Positions 45,886-57,560 are shown, counted from the stretch's first letter. The stretch: 64,000 nt of DNA from Mikania micrantha (GCA_009363875.1 CM018695.1:46557935-46621934), one strand, 5' to 3'. Program-made: numbers and translations. The notes: generated by a model from the sequence alone, not told the origin.

Positions 45886-46388
45886 ATCCCTGGTTATAGT
45901 CTTTGAAAATGAAATTGTCAGCCACTCATGCGTGAACTGGTCCCAAAATCTCCAACTCCGGGATATTACGGAGGATCCATAGTTATAACCCTCGATAATG
46001 AAATTGTTAGCCACTCATGCGTGTATTGGTCCCATTATCTTGGATTATAGCAGAATATACGTCCGCTAGTGGCGAGGGTATGAACCCTAAGTCTTCATGA
46101 GAGACAAAGGTCTCTTTGAGTTTTGATTTCAGGTCAAAACTTTGCAGCTAGACATAAAGTCAGTGCGGGGTCTTCAACAAGTTTTGATTTCAGGTCAAAA
46201 CTTGGGCTGAGACATCTAGCCTCATATCTTCTCCAGGTATTCCTGCAAAAACACAGATTTTTGCAAAGGTAGGCATTAGGAATCCCTAAGCCCCTCCAAT
46301 GCTTAAGTTAGTGTCAAGATATAAATGTAGGGATATTTTAGAGAATATGAGCATATTTATAAGATAATTATGCTGTTAAAGATAAATG

Positions 46389-47476
46389 TTAGATAAAATA
46401 GATTTTAAGATGAATGGCATTCCATGCCCTTGAGATAGGTTCACCGTTCATAGTAACTAATCTATATGCCCCCTTTCCAGCTTCGGATTCAATTTTATAA
46501 GGTCCTTCCCATTTTGGGGCAAGCTTACCATCTGTTGGGTTAGTAGTATTCTGGAATGCTTTTCTTAGAACTAAATCTCCTACTTGGAATCTTCTAATCC
46601 TTATATTCTTATTGTAAGATTTAGCTATCTTTTGCTGATATGCAACCATTTTAATCTTCGCAACATCCCTAGATTCATCAATAGTGTCTATATCCTGAGA
46701 TAATACTTCGTTATTAGCTTCTATAGTCTGTAAACTTGTTCTTGCAGTAGGGATAATCATCTCAGTTGGGAGTACAGCTTCTGAGCCAAATACTAATGAG
46801 AATGGGGTTTGACCAGTCGCATTTTTTGTTGTTGTTCTATCTGCCCATAGGACAAATGGAATTTCTTCAGCCCATTTTTCTTTCTTAGATCCCAACTTCT
46901 TTTTGAGATTGTTTATGATTATCTTATTGCTTGATTCTGCTTGGCCATTAGCCTGAGGATGTACTGGTGTGGAAGTAATCATTTTTATCACCATGCTTCG
47001 CAAAAGTTGGTAGTTCTTTTGCCAATGAATTGGGATCCATTGTCGCTAGTAATCTCAGCAGGTATCCTGAATCTGGTCAGGATATTTCTTTTAATGAAGG
47101 ATATTACTTCCTTTTCTCTAACTTGTGCAAAGGTTTCAGCTTCAATCCATTTTGAAAAGTAATCGGTCATGGCCAGCATGAATAGTTTTCCTCCTGGTGC
47201 TTTTGATAGTTTTCCTACTATATCCATTCCCCATTTCATGAATGGTTATGATGAGACTATTGGATATAAAGGTTCAGCTGGTTGGTGAAGGATATTGCTG
47301 TGTCTTTGACAAGCATCACATCTTTGGGAATAGGATATTGCATCTTTCCTCATAGTAGGCCAGAAATATCCTGTTCTAAGGATTTTCGAAAGCAATGCTC
47401 TGCCCCAGTGTAATTTCCACAATCTCCTTCGTGGATATCCTTCATCACTTCTAAGGTCTCTGGTTTTTCTAAGCAT
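46389..47476 (-). pseudogene. Integrase of Tat element F
   Basis: Zinc domain from 47476 (LHWGRALLSKILRTGYFWPT, CDACQRH), then the core from 47239 with Asp in KWGMDIVGKL and Asp in SDNGSQFIG, and the Glu within ANGQAESSNK in the next frame (47003-46389), where the C-terminal part reads FQVGDLVLRK and KWEGPYKI. There is a stop between the zinc and core parts (near 47242) and a frameshift near 46995. All three catalytic acidic residues are present. It is followed by non-coding sequence rather than a chromodomain, as usual for Tat. Confidence 0.92.
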
Positions 47477-48703
47477 TTTAAATATGGACCAGCTATCGAT
47501 TTCCTATACAGGATATCCCTAATGATTATGTACCTGGATATCCTGGTTTTAAAGGCTCTATGGTTTGTTTCTCCATCAGGTATTCTTCATGTTTGGAGAT
47601 ACTCCTTAATAGGTGTAATCCAGGATATCTCATGTACATCAAGAGTTTTTGTTTTAATGATCTGATTTGAACTTTCTATATCTATAGCTGGATTCAGGAT
47701 ATGTAGGATAGGAATATTGATATCATCACAAATTTTTAGAGATGATGCGAGGTTTGCTAATGCATCTGCTTCATCATTTTCTTCTCTAAGAACCTATGTG
47801 ATATCAAAAGTGTAGAAAAATCCTACTATTTCTTTAACTAACTCTAAGTATTTTGTTAACTTATCTCCTTTAACCATATAGGAACCATTAAATTGGTTTA
47901 CTATTAGTAAGGAATCAATAAATACATGGAGATTTCTTATGTTCATATCCCTAGCTAATTGGAGTCCCGCTATCAAAGCTTCATATTCAGCTTCATTATT
48001 AGTTGCTTGGAACTCACAACTGATCGATTGGGGTATTATGTCCCCCTGTGGCGATTTTAGTATTATCCCTAGACCTGTCCCTCTTACATTCGAGGCTCCA
48101 TCAGTGTGTAGAGTCCATTCACCGGTATCCTCATCTAGGAGTTTAACTTCTGAATCTGCTTCTGGTTGAATATCACTACTAAAATCTGCCACAAAGTCTG
48201 TTAGTGCTTGGGACTTAATTATTGTTCTAGGTTCATAGATTAAATCGTAAGTGCTAAGTTTTACTGACCACTTAGCCATTATTCCTGATAGCTCAGGTTT
48301 TCTTAACACCGACTTAATTGGGTAATTTGTTTTAATGTGTATTCTATGTGTCCCAAAATAGTTCCTAAGTTTTGTTGATGACATAATCAAGGCTAAGATT
48401 AATTTTTCTAGGTGGGAATACCTAGTTTCAGCATCTAATAGGCTTTTACTTACATAGTATACTGGGTGTTGTGATCCTTGGTAATCTTTAACTAACACAG
48501 CACTTACAGTAGTTCAGGAAACTGCTAAGTATAGTGATAGTGGTTCACCATCCTCTGGTTTCATGAGCAATGATGCTGAGGATAAGTACTCTTTCAAATC
48601 CTGTAGTGCTTTCTCATGCTCTTCATCCCATTGAAACTTCTTGTTCTTTTTATGGATATCATAGAATCCTTTGAATTTTTCAGAAGATCTTGAGATGAAT
48701 CTA
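47477..48703 (-). pseudogene. Dual RNase H region of Tat element F
   Basis: The frame from 48498 reads the end of the RT-linked RNase H (HPVYYVSKSLLDAETRYS, TNYPIKSVLRKPELSG), then a second, archaeal-type RNase H starting WTLHTDGASNVRGTGLGI with NNEAEYEALIAGL and FIDSLLIVNQ. After a stop near 47794 the linker to integrase continues to 47477. Upstream, 48499-48703 holds the start of the first RNase H with one stop. A second RNase H is the hallmark of Tat elements; its role in replication is still debated. Confidence 0.88.
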
Positions 48704-49609
48704 TTAAGAGCGGCTATTCTTCCTGTTAACCTTTGTACTTCTTGTTCTTGTTGTGGATTTCAGATTTAGTATAGCTTGGATTTGTTCTGGACTGGCCTCT
48801 ATTCCTCTTTTAGTGACCATATATCCCAAGAACTTTCCTGATCTTACTCCAAAATGACACTTAGAAGGGTTATGTTTCATATTGTATCGATCCAATAATT
48901 CTTCGAGATTCCGAAAATGATCTTTGGTAAACTTAGATTTGACTACCATATCATCAATGTATACTTCCATAGTGTCCCCCAGCTTATCCTTAAACATCAT
49001 GTTTACAAGCCTTTGATATGTAGCTCCCGCGTTCTTCAAACCAAACGGCATTGCTGTATAGCAATATATCCATGTTGGCGTCATGAAAGCAGTATCTTCT
49101 TGGTCCGAAGACTCCATTTGGATTTGCTGGAATCTCGCCGATGCATCCATGAAGGTTAACATTTCATGGCCTGCGGTAGCATCTACCATTGAGTCTATGT
49201 GTGGTAATGGAAAGGGGTCTTTAGGACAAGCTTTGTTTAGATCTGTGTAGTCTACACAAACTCTCCACTTTCCATTCTTCTTTTGAACTACAACTACGTT
49301 AGCTAGCCACCTTGGAAATTTTACTTTCCTGATCATCTTGGCTTTAAGAAATTTCTCTACTTCTTCTTGGATGATTATATTCCTTTCGGGAGTAAATTTT
49401 CTCCTTTTTTGATGGATAGGCTTGTAGCTTCTATCTATTCCTAGCTTATGTGTGATTACGTCTGAGGATATCCCTTTCATATCCTCATGTTTCCAAGAAA
49501 AGGTGGAGATTCTTGATTTCAGGAAAGAAATCAGTTTCTCCTCAATATCCTTAGGGATATCAATTCCTATGAGAACTTTGGTCTCGGGATCCTCAGGATT
49601 AAGCAGCAC
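48704..49609 (-). pseudogene. Reverse transcriptase of Tat element F
   Basis: A 301-codon segment with RT motifs in order: VVVQKKNGKWRVCVDYTDLN, ACPKDPFPLPHID, FMDASARFQQI, MPFGLKNAGATYQRLVN and the catalytic YIDDMVVKS, then KCHFGVRSGKFLGYMV. The end is shifted out of frame near 48770, leaving an Arg/Ser-rich false tail. The region joins protease upstream and RNase H downstream. Confidence 0.93.
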
Positions 49610-49666
49610 TTCTTTTATTTCTTTTTCCCGGGATTCCTGACTATCCCCAAGGTTGCTCTTTGATTG

Positions 49667-50653
49667 CTATGTTGAAGGTGATTTCGTCGTCGCCTTCATC
49701 GAGGACGAATAACACTCTTTAGCTTCCTGTTGGTCGCTATCGATCTTCACGACTCCCCATGGTGTTGGTAGTTTGACGCATGGTCTACCTAATATGATAT
49801 TATAACAGGATAGAGAGTCTATAATACAAAAGTGCTGCATAGAATTTACCCCTTCGATGTATACGGGTAATTTAATTTCACCGATGGTAGCCTTGGCTTC
49901 TCCGCTGAATCCAACTAATACCAAAGACTTGGTAGTTATTTCGGATTCAGGGATATTCATCCTCTTGAGTGTCTCTAACTGGATGTTTACTGAACTGCCT
50001 CCATCAATAAGTATCCTGCGCACATAGTGGTTAGCAACATATAAAGTAATTACTAACCCATCGTGATGAGGATCTATGATATTCTCTCGATCTTGTTCTT
50101 CGAAGGATATTACAATATCCTTAGTTATCGTTGAAGTCTTTGTGGGTCTTTCTCCATTCTCCATCTTAGCCTCTTTAGCATGTCTTCTGGCTGCAGAGTA
50201 AGAAGTACCACATATGTCAAATCCACCAGAGATAAAGTTTATTACCTTGGCATCCTTTGGTGGGGATGCAGCTCTTTTTGGGAATCTGTTAGGATCCTGC
50301 CTCCTCTCTTTCTTTCTGTCAAGCAATTCCTTGAGGTGACCTTTGCTAAGTAAATAGCTTATTTCTTTTCTCAAGGCAATGCAATCTTCGGTTATATGTC
50401 CAAAGTCTTCGTGAAATGCACACCATTTGGACTTGTCCTTTACAGCGAACTTCTTGTCCTTAGGAGGCCATCTAGCCTTTTCACCTAAATCCTGCATAGC
50501 ACACATTAGTTCAGGGATATCTACAGAAAAACAATATTCAGATATCCTGGGGTAATCCTCATCATCCTCATCATCGTCTATAGAGTTGATTTTGTGGTTG
50601 TCAGATTTATAATATGGCTTGGATTTGAATGATTTGTTAGTGGGTGAATCCAA
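49667..50653 (-). pseudogene. Gag C-terminus and protease of Tat element F
   Basis: Overlaps the end of the 442-aa gag frame in another frame, so a frameshift lies near 50600. It begins with a Cys/His motif (WCAFHEDFGHITEDCIALRKEI), a gag-end feature of Tat elements. The protease follows with LIDGGSSVNI as its active site (usual Asp-Ser/Thr-Gly given as DGG in this lineage) and CYNIILGRP. The frame closes in a Ser/Thr-rich tail before RT. Names of the lineages are from memory of these motifs. Confidence 0.85.
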
Positions 50654-51906
50654 CTTCTTTTGCCTTGGTCATTGGGAGATGTTGTAGTAATCCTCTTCTG
50701 GATTTCTTTATCATCTTCCAATCTGATGAACCTTAATGCTCGATTCCGGACCTCGTCCATGTTCCTGCAAGGATTCATAACCACATCATCATAAAAAGCC
50801 AAATTTTTCTGTAATCCCATCTTGAAAGCTTGAACGACCGTAGTGATATCAAGATTAGGGATATCTAAGGATTCTCTGCCAAACTTGTTGACATAGCTTC
50901 TTAGAGTTTCTTCTGACCCTTGTGTTATCCTGTAGAGATCACTAGTCAGCCTTTCAAAGGTCCTGCTACACGAAAACTGATTATTAAACAGGTTAATCAA
51001 ATGGGCAAATGATGTAATTGAATAAGGAGGAACGCTGAGTAGCCATTTTAAGGCTGCTCCTGTCAATGTTGAGCCAAATCCCTTGCACAAGCAAGCTTCT
51101 TTCAAATGTGGGGAATTGGGATTTGTCTCCATCCTTTCTCTATATTGGGCTACATGCTCTTCGGGATCCGTGGTCCCATCATACAACTTCATGGTGGGAG
51201 TTTGGAATCTCTTTGGGATTTCAACATCACATATTGGTGGAGCGAATCTGGATATTCTGTGAGTGGTCGCTGGTACTTTCGGGATAGGTTTGACTATTCC
51301 TGGTACACTTGAGATCATATCCCGAAGTTTCTGGATTTCTTTGGCCACTTGAGGAGACATTCCTGTTTCCTGTGACGAACCAAAGTTAGCGGTATCTAAT
51401 GGAGAATAATTATAAGTGTTACCAGTGAATGGTGTCGGGAGTGATGTTCTAGGGATAAGGATATTATCCCGAGATATCCCCAGATCTTGGGATCTTGAAG
51501 AAGTTCCGATACTGGTCTGCATAGGGATAAAGTCTCCAGAGTGGTTTCCGGATATCCCTGATGTTCCAAAATCAAGGATCCTTGGAACTATTGGAGTAGT
51601 AGCCTCTGGCTGTTTGTTCTTTTCAGCCTTCAAGTTCTCCATTTCCCTGAGAAGTCTTTGATTTATTCGTTGTTGATCCATCATTTGCTGTTGTACCCGT
51701 TGAAACATACTCAGAATATCATTATTAGAGATAAGTATTGGAGCAGAAGTGGTTATCTTTGTATATGGAACACTATCAGCAACAAAAGTGGTCTTCTTTC
51801 TAGAATTATCTGGTTTCTTCTTGAAAACAGGAATCTGAGAGGAAACATTAGTAGTGGTAGCAGAAACAATAGGTAATGAAGAAGTTGATATCGGTTGTGA
51901 AGCCAT
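50578..51906 (-). CDS. gag: Gag of Tat element F, 442-aa ORF
   Basis: The N-terminal 200 residues are low-complexity, Ser/Thr/Pro-rich with a short coiled coil (MMDQQRINQRLLREMENLK). The retrotransposon-gag domain lies at about residues 240-400 (MKLYDGTTDPEEHVAQYRER, FAHLINLFNNQFSCSRTFER, ETLRSYVNKFGRE, AFKMGL). The start Met at 51906 lies 65 bp from the PBS side of the leader, the expected place. The last residues beyond DDKEIQKRI are probably out of frame, since the zinc motif continues in the overlapping frame. Confidence 0.9.
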   Translation of the reverse strand: MASQPISTSSLPIVSATTTNVSSQIPVFKKKPDNSRKKTTFVADSVPYTKITTSAPILISNNDILSMFQRVQQQMMDQQRINQRLLREMENLKAEKNKQPEATTPIVPRILDFGTSGISGNHSGDFIPMQTSIGTSSRSQDLGISRDNILIPRTSLPTPFTGNTYNYSPLDTANFGSSQETGMSPQVAKEIQKLRDMISSVPGIVKPIPKVPATTHRISRFAPPICDVEIPKRFQTPTMKLYDGTTDPEEHVAQYRERMETNPNSPHLKEACLCKGFGSTLTGAALKWLLSVPPYSITSFAHLINLFNNQFSCSRTFERLTSDLYRITQGSEETLRSYVNKFGRESLDIPNLDITTVVQAFKMGLQKNLAFYDDVVMNPCRNMDEVRNRALRFIRLEDDKEIQKRITTTSPNDQGKRSWIHPLTNHSNPSHIINLTTTKSTL

Positions 51907-51970
51907 TTTTCGATATATTCTTCTATAAAACGCCTTTAAACAAGGTTTTAATTATAAAAAACACAAGTTT

Positions 51971-51988
51971 GCCCCACGGTGGGCGCCA
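51971..51988 (-). other. Primer binding site of Tat element F
   Basis: Minus strand TGGCGCCCACCGTGGGGC, three bases from the 5' LTR. This sequence type is common in Tat elements; I am not certain which tRNA it matches. Confidence 0.88.
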
Positions 51989-51991
51989 AAT

Positions 51992-52796
51992 TGTTTCGGG
52001 TAAAAATTAACAAGCTTAACTTTTAGCAAAACCGAATTAGAAAAGTGGGGTACTGTGTTTTACAAGCAAATATAATGAGTATACTAAAAATATGTTCAAG
52101 ATATCCTCGAATATCCCTGGGGATATTTCAATATATCAAACAGAAAAATAGCAAGACACACGAGATTTATACGAGGAAAAACCCTTAATCCCTTAGGATT
52201 GCCGGCATAAAAACCTCGGGAGGTGACAATCGTCACTCTGCCTATTTATTATTAAGAAACCGATGAAAATACAAGAGTATGAGCTTGGATGATCGATACT
52301 AAGTGCTACAATTGCTTGAATCTGTGTGTGTTTGAGAGAAAATGAATAAAAGATGATGAAAAACGCATCCCTAATCGATCACCAGCCGTTTCTTTATATA
52401 CAACATTTTGTAACAGCTAAATTAACTAAATTCCCGAATATCCCGGCGAGAATCTCGGAATAATGGTCAAGTGACAGCTACCACGTCCATTTACCATATT
52501 TAACCGTCCTATTTAAGTGAATCCCGAGTCTTTAGGTCCAATTTAGTCAACATGACCGTTATTCTTCACTTGTTTCCATAATTTAGCATGTTCCCATGTT
52601 TTCTTTGACTGTATCCCGACTTTTAAGGTAAAATCAAGTCCACAATAAGTAACCTGCAAAACTATCTCAAGCTATACAAAGAGGAGATCGATTAATAATG
52701 TTAGTACTCAGGATATTTGAGGATATTTAAGAATCTCATATTCCGGATTATCCTCGGATATCCCGAATCTTAGAGGATAAAAATTGTCCCACAACA
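51992..52796 (-). repeat. 5' LTR of element F
   Basis: It is 805 bp, tgtttcgggtaaaa to gtcccacaaca, and is followed directly by tgtat, the second copy of the target site. Confidence 0.94.
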
Positions 52797-52801
52797 TGTA
52801 T

Positions 52802-53061
52802 GATGAGGATGGAATATGATAGAGAAGCTAGAGAGGTTCACGAATTCTAAAGTAGAATTCGTGAATGATATATGATTGTTAGCATTAGTCAATTATAAGA
52901 GCCTTAATCTCCTTTATATACACAAGGGGAAACTCTAATTATGATAGTAAGAGTAATTATGTTCATCATATAATTACTTATCTTATAACGATAATTTAGT
53001 AATTGATCAATTAGTAACAAATCATAAGAACCATATAGTAAATATATATTTTAGTCTTACA
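52802..53061 (-). repeat. LTR of element G, right part
   Basis: Continues LTR G after element F: gatggaatatgatagagaagctagagagg, also seen at 19490-19530. The end at ...tcttaca is inferred from symmetry with the start tgtaga and is uncertain. Confidence 0.5.
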
Positions 53062-54013
53062 AAGAATAATGTCATAAAAAAACAATCTATATTTTTTTTT
53101 CTCACAGAAAGTTTCTTAACAATATTATACACATAGAAAATCAATATAGTTTCTATATTTTCTCAAACTCGGCCTGAAAACTCATGGGAACTCGAATCCG
53201 GCTTGTTTCAAGCTTTATTTCTATAGCTTAAACTTGGTTCATCAGTAACTCAAGCTCAAGCTGGGATCCAATTTGACTTGTTTATAACTAATTAATTAAC
53301 TCATGTTTAACAAATTGTGTGAAATTTTTATGAGAAAAATCAATAGATTGTTGGTTTGAGCAAAAAATTGATAGTGACGTTTGTAAGGAAAAACAGAAAC
53401 TGCATTATTTTTTATTATATTTGCCAATTTCGGTAGTTATTTTTTTTAAATCTATTAATTCTAAATTTGGTTAATTTTTTTGTTTTACTAACTGATTTTC
53501 TTCGTCTATATCAAAAGTCGCCACCAGACACCTTTTGGTCTTTATTGAAAACTCATTACTTATATTCATTTTCGTCTTGGCAAAAAGTAAACTCACATTT
53601 ATTTATTCATACATAATATCATGATTCATTATACAATTTATCCACAAATTGTGATCGAACGATACAATTAAAACATACGTGGAATTATTAACGTGCGGAA
53701 GCATACGAGCTCATGACAGATCACCTATGGTGACTAAAAGGAATATAAAAAACAACATTAGGTACGTCTTGTTGCTGCATAAAAACTTTAAGAGAATTAG
53801 TTTAATAAGAAAAAAAACGTTTAACTCTATGCTAATTCAAAAAAAAAAACAAAACAAAACAAAACATATACAACAGTGTGAAAAAGGATATCGTCTAATG
53901 CGGCATGTTCATGAATCTTATTACGCGCATTGTGGTGGTGAACTTAACCTAGTTAAATACATAAAACAAATGTATAAATTTGGTGCAATTTGGGTTCAGA
54001 TATCGAACCATTG

Positions 54014-54015
<2 letters not shown>
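53062..54015. other. A+T-rich intergenic sequence
   Basis: No gene is supported. Bases 53160-53310 have a run of ctcaagctcaagc/gggaactcgaatccggc phrases resembling old DNA-transposon or MITE remnants. Bases 53835-53865 hold an (aaaac)n run. A 111-codon plus-strand frame at 53679-54014 is Lys/Asn-rich low-complexity translation with no recognised domain. Confidence 0.5.

Positions 54016-54048
<33 letters not shown>
54016..54048 (+). repeat. 33-nt poly(A) tract
   Basis: An unbroken run of 33 A. It could be the tail of a plus-strand retroposon ending here, or the T-run of a minus-strand SINE. No source gene was recognised. Confidence 0.7.
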
Positions 54049-54051
<3 letters not shown>

Positions 54052-54216
54052 AAAAAGCAATATAATGTTCTTTGGGAGTGCATTTATATATCAACTTATC
54101 TAACACGCCTAATTGTTTTGTGAATGAATCAAACTTATTTATGCAGAAAAATGATTAGAACCCGGCCACGTCTTTCCACAAAGTAAGAGAAGGCCTTTAC
54201 CAGTTGGGTTACATCG
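54049..54216 (-). mobile_element. tRNA-derived SINE-like sequence
   Basis: On the minus strand an A box (TAACCCAACTGGT, 54211-54199) is followed about 35 bp later by a B box (GGGTTCTAATC, 54163-54153), the internal RNA polymerase III promoter layout of plant tRNA-derived SINEs. The interval is too diverged to fold as a real tRNA and lacks an obvious acceptor stem. The sequence continues left to the A/T run at 54016-54048. No TSD was found. Confidence 0.5.
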
Positions 54217-54604
54217 TGCTAGTTGTTTAATCCAGAAATGTTCAAAAAAACCGGTTCGGTTTTAAAAACCGGTTCTAGACACCCCTTAAACCGGTTTCAC
54301 CCAAACTGGTACGGACCGTAGGTTTTGGATAGGTTTGACAATTAGACCGTTAGAATAGGTTTGGAACCGTACCAAACCGGTTTAACGGCTAGATCGAGAA
54401 TATGACCTTTTTTGGAAAAAATAGCCGTTGGGGGTGTTTTTGGACCTTTTTTTGGTGTTTTTTTTGGCATCTTAGACCCCTTAAGTTTAGTATAAATACA
54501 TAGTGGATTTTTAGGTTCAATCACACAACTCTCAAAAGCAAAAAAAAACCTCTCAAAACGCAAAAAACGTTTTCCAAACTCTCCAAACGCAAACCCCCTC
54601 ACAA

Positions 54605-55802
54605 ATGGCTTCATCAAGTAACTCTTCGGTTGGTTGTGGTGCTTCAACAAACCTTGAAGTTGTTGAAATTATACCTACGAAGAGGAATCCCGAAATATTG
54701 AAAACGACGACTTGTGTAAAATGTCCGCGTCTTTGTTTAAATCACTGACAGTTCGGGCAGGCCCGCAGGACTGGAATTCTGAAAAGAAGGAATGTCTGGC
54801 TTTTCCTATTCTAGTGCAGGTTCTTGCTCGGTATAAATTGAGGAGTCCGTTTATTCTATCCGTCTAAGCTTTCAAAGATATACCGACCTTAGGTATCTGA
54901 CCATAAAATACCGACCTTCTAACATTACCGACTTTTCTATCTCGGGGGTTTCAAACGTGAATAGTATTTTGAAAAACCATCACGAGTACAAATATTGCAA
55001 AGCTTTGAACAATGAAGCAGCACGAGGTCAACCAACGATGTCAAACGACAGGAGTATTTTCGCTTATAGTGTCGATGCAGTTAGGGAGCAAATGGCGCAA
55101 TTTGTGATTCAACAAAGTTTGTCATTTAACCACTTCGACAACCCCCGTCTGACTTGACTTATTCAACAAACTCTTCAACCTTGTTATACACACGTAAGTC
55201 GTTCTACCATTAGAAGAGATTGTTTAAAATGTGGAAAAAGGCTAAAAATGAACTTATTTTGGGTTTTGAAAACTTACAAACCGGCGTTAGTGTAACTTGT
55301 GATGTTTAGTCCGCTCCACATGGTTCACCCAACTCGTACATTTGTGTTACCACTGATTGGGTACAACCCGATACGTGGCAATTAATGAACCGTATGGTCG
55401 CGTTTGGGTTATTTGACTATCCTCACACGGGTGATAATTTATTTTATGTTTTAAACAAAGTTATAAAAACATTTAAATTGGAAAACAAAATATTTTCAAT
55501 CTCATTTGATAACGCGTCGAATAATACGCGTGCGGTCCAACAACTAATTTTAAAATATAAACCTATCTACGAAGGTGTTTTTTTATAGTCGTGTGTTGCA
55601 CACATCATTAATTTGGTGGTTCAAGACGGGATTAAAACTATTGAAGTAACTAAGGAAAAATTTAAACAAATGTTACACGACATTTTTAGCTAAACAAAAA
55701 TACATACTATGTATCGTCGTTTTTGTAAAGAATCGAATACTAGATACCTAGGTCCAAATTGGAACATAACAATTAGGTGGGATTCGACATGTAAACCTAT
55801 AA
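54605..55802 (+). pseudogene. hAT transposase (RICESLEEPER-like), broken
   Basis: Frames in order: a Ser-rich start at 54605 (the following zinc-finger BED part is disrupted by unrelated sequence to about 54950). Then 54957-55157 (KYCKALNNEAARGQPTMS, VREQMAQFVIQQSLSFNHF), a frameshift near 55222, and 55385-55588 (LFDYPHTGDNLFYVLNKVIK, ISFDNASNNT). Then comes the conserved CVAHIINLVVQDG, and finally LGPNWN/RWDST near 55750-55800. Stops occur near 55155, 55307 and 55586. The C-terminal dimerisation domain is missing. Asp in SFDNAS and the CVAHI motif are typical of hAT catalytic cores. Confidence 0.88.
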
Positions 55803-56145
55803 AACCTTAAACTAATAAAAACATAACCTAATAATTAATAAATCATAAAAAAACCTTAAACTAATCAAAACAGCTAATTAATAATTAATAAACCTATAAA
55901 ACCTTAAACTAATCAAAACATTACCTAATAATTAATAGACCCTAATAAAACCTTAAACTAATCAAAAAAACTAATAATTAATAAAAACTAATAAAACCTT
56001 AAACCAATAAAACCTCAAACTATTATTTAAAAAATTATACATATAGTACAATTAGGTTAAGGTTTTAATAGGATTTTATTAATTATTAGATTAAGTTTTG
56101 ATTAGATTAAGCTTTGATTAGTTTAAGGTTTTATTAGAGTTTTAT
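55796..56145. repeat. AAACCTTAAACTAATC minisatellite with internal inversion (left part)
   Basis: Units of about 40-50 bp. From 55796 to about 56020 they read aaaccttaaactaatcaaaac...taataattaata; from about 56046 the same unit appears in reverse complement (attaattattag...gattagtttaaggttttat). The two orientations could fold into a long hairpin. The forward-orientation block continues after the MULE at 60531. Confidence 0.85.
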
Positions 56146-57001
56146 TAAGGGAGGGGTTATCTACACACCCTAAAAACATATTTCAACACCTCGCCGCCAC
56201 CCATACGCACGAGGCATTTTGACCGACAACCTGACAACCTTAAACGAGTCAGACATTCTCTGTCAGTGTCAGCCCTATACAACACGTACTTACCACTTCG
56301 GGGCGTATAGGGTTAAAAATATTAAATTTTGCTGTTTTAGTGTGTTTGAAGATGTTTTTTTGGGTGTAAAAATATGCTAGTTTTTTTTTTAAATATAATA
56401 GTTTTGTTTAAAACTTATTTTTTATATTTTGTGACGTATCTCTCGTTACGTTTATTTTTAACCCAAGTAAAAATGGGTTGTAAAAATCTTGTATTTTTGT
56501 TTAAAACTTGTTTTTTATATTTTACGGTCTCTCGGTTGGCTATTTTTTTTAACGCATGTTTTTTTGTTTGTAAAAAAACTAATAGTTTTGTTTAAAACTT
56601 GTTTTTTCTATTTTACGATCTCTAGATACGTTTATTTTTAGTTGTTTTTAAAACTTGTTTAAAACTTTTTTTAAGAGTCCAATTTTTTTAAATTCCATAT
56701 GTTAGGCTATGTTTTGAAATTTAAAAATGTTTTTAATTATTTTTAATAATAATTTAAATATATTTATTAATTGATATATAAATGATGTTGTTTGTCTAAG
56801 CATATTGATGTTACAGAATAAAATGATAAATAATGCATCACCAACCAAAACATATTTAAATAATAAAACACACACAACAACCAAAACAACCAAATATATA
56901 CATGCATCACCAACCAAAACAACCAAATAGATATAAAACATAAACATGAATACAAGTGTCTGTTTATACATAACAAATGCATATATGACTGAAAATACTA
57001 A

Positions 57002-57560
57002 CTAATCATCGTGAGGTGGAGATTTAGGTGGAGGGGGAGGAGGATACTGTCGTGGCTGTGGAACAACAGGGAGCTGGATACCCTGAGCTACTACATCTCT
57101 ATGATCGATATGCACCTGCCACGAGATGAGATCCTCCAACAGATCCACTCGTCGAGTCAGCTGCTCGGTGGTATAAGGTAGATGCTGACTAAGCTGGAGC
57201 TGCTGTTGGATCTGCGCCTGCTGCTGAATGAGCTGCTGTGTCGCATTAGCAATACCCTGCAGCGTAGCCTCGACACTAGCAGGAAGCCGCACGACTCGGT
57301 ATACACGCTAAGGATGCTGATGTGGCCCATCCTGATGCGGCTCCCCCTCGACATATGGTGGAGGCTGCTGCGGGGGCTGTTGTAGTGGCTGCTGTTGGAG
57401 TTTGGGCTAGGGTTGGGACATGGGCTCGTCATCTCTGTAATGCAAATCATTTTTCCCCGGCTGCCAAATGACCCCCTTCTTGAGCGCAAACCAAAGCTCG
57501 AGATGTGGGAACTTCTGCACGATATGCATGCATGTCGTGACCCTGGTGAAGCAACGATCG
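57002..57560 (-). pseudogene. Unrecognised Q/P-rich ORF downstream of MULE transposase
   Basis: One minus-strand frame runs from about 57560 to the stop at 57002 with two internal stops (near 57408 and 57310). It reads a hydrophobic/aromatic start (FPHLELWFALKKGVIWQPGK, then NDLHYRDDEPMSQP), a Gln/Pro block, then ASVEATLQGIANATQQLIQQ and a coiled-coil-like Gln stretch, and ends in a proline run (PPPPPPKSPPHDD). I do not recognise the family. It lies within the MULE on the transposase strand, so it may be a second MULE gene or captured host sequence. The stops mean it is not functional now. Confidence 0.5.

Larger units (their letters stand above)
43772..52796 (-). mobile_element. Full-length Tat-type Ty3/gypsy retrotransposon (element F)
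   Basis: A 9.0-kb minus-strand element with LTRs of 812 and 805 bp, TSD tgtat (43767-43771 and 52797-52801), PBS beside the right LTR and a G-rich PPT beside the left. Order: gag, protease, RT, two RNase H domains, integrase, then a long 3' untranslated region with a minisatellite. The second RNase H with NNEAEYEAL, and protease motif LIDGGSSVNI, mark the Tat lineage. There are a few frame breaks and one or more stops, so it is not autonomous, but it is well preserved. Confidence 0.94.

Noticed and set aside
45694..46014. 106-codon minus-strand frame with SRQY repeats
   Set aside because: It is the translation of the 22-bp minisatellite in element F.
53679..54014. 111-codon plus-strand frame
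   Set aside because: Lys/Asn-rich translation of A+T-rich DNA that ends just before a poly(A) run; no domain recognised.
54153..54211. A functional tRNA gene
   Set aside because: A and B box-like motifs are present, but no acceptor stem or anticodon arm can be formed; it fits a SINE head better.
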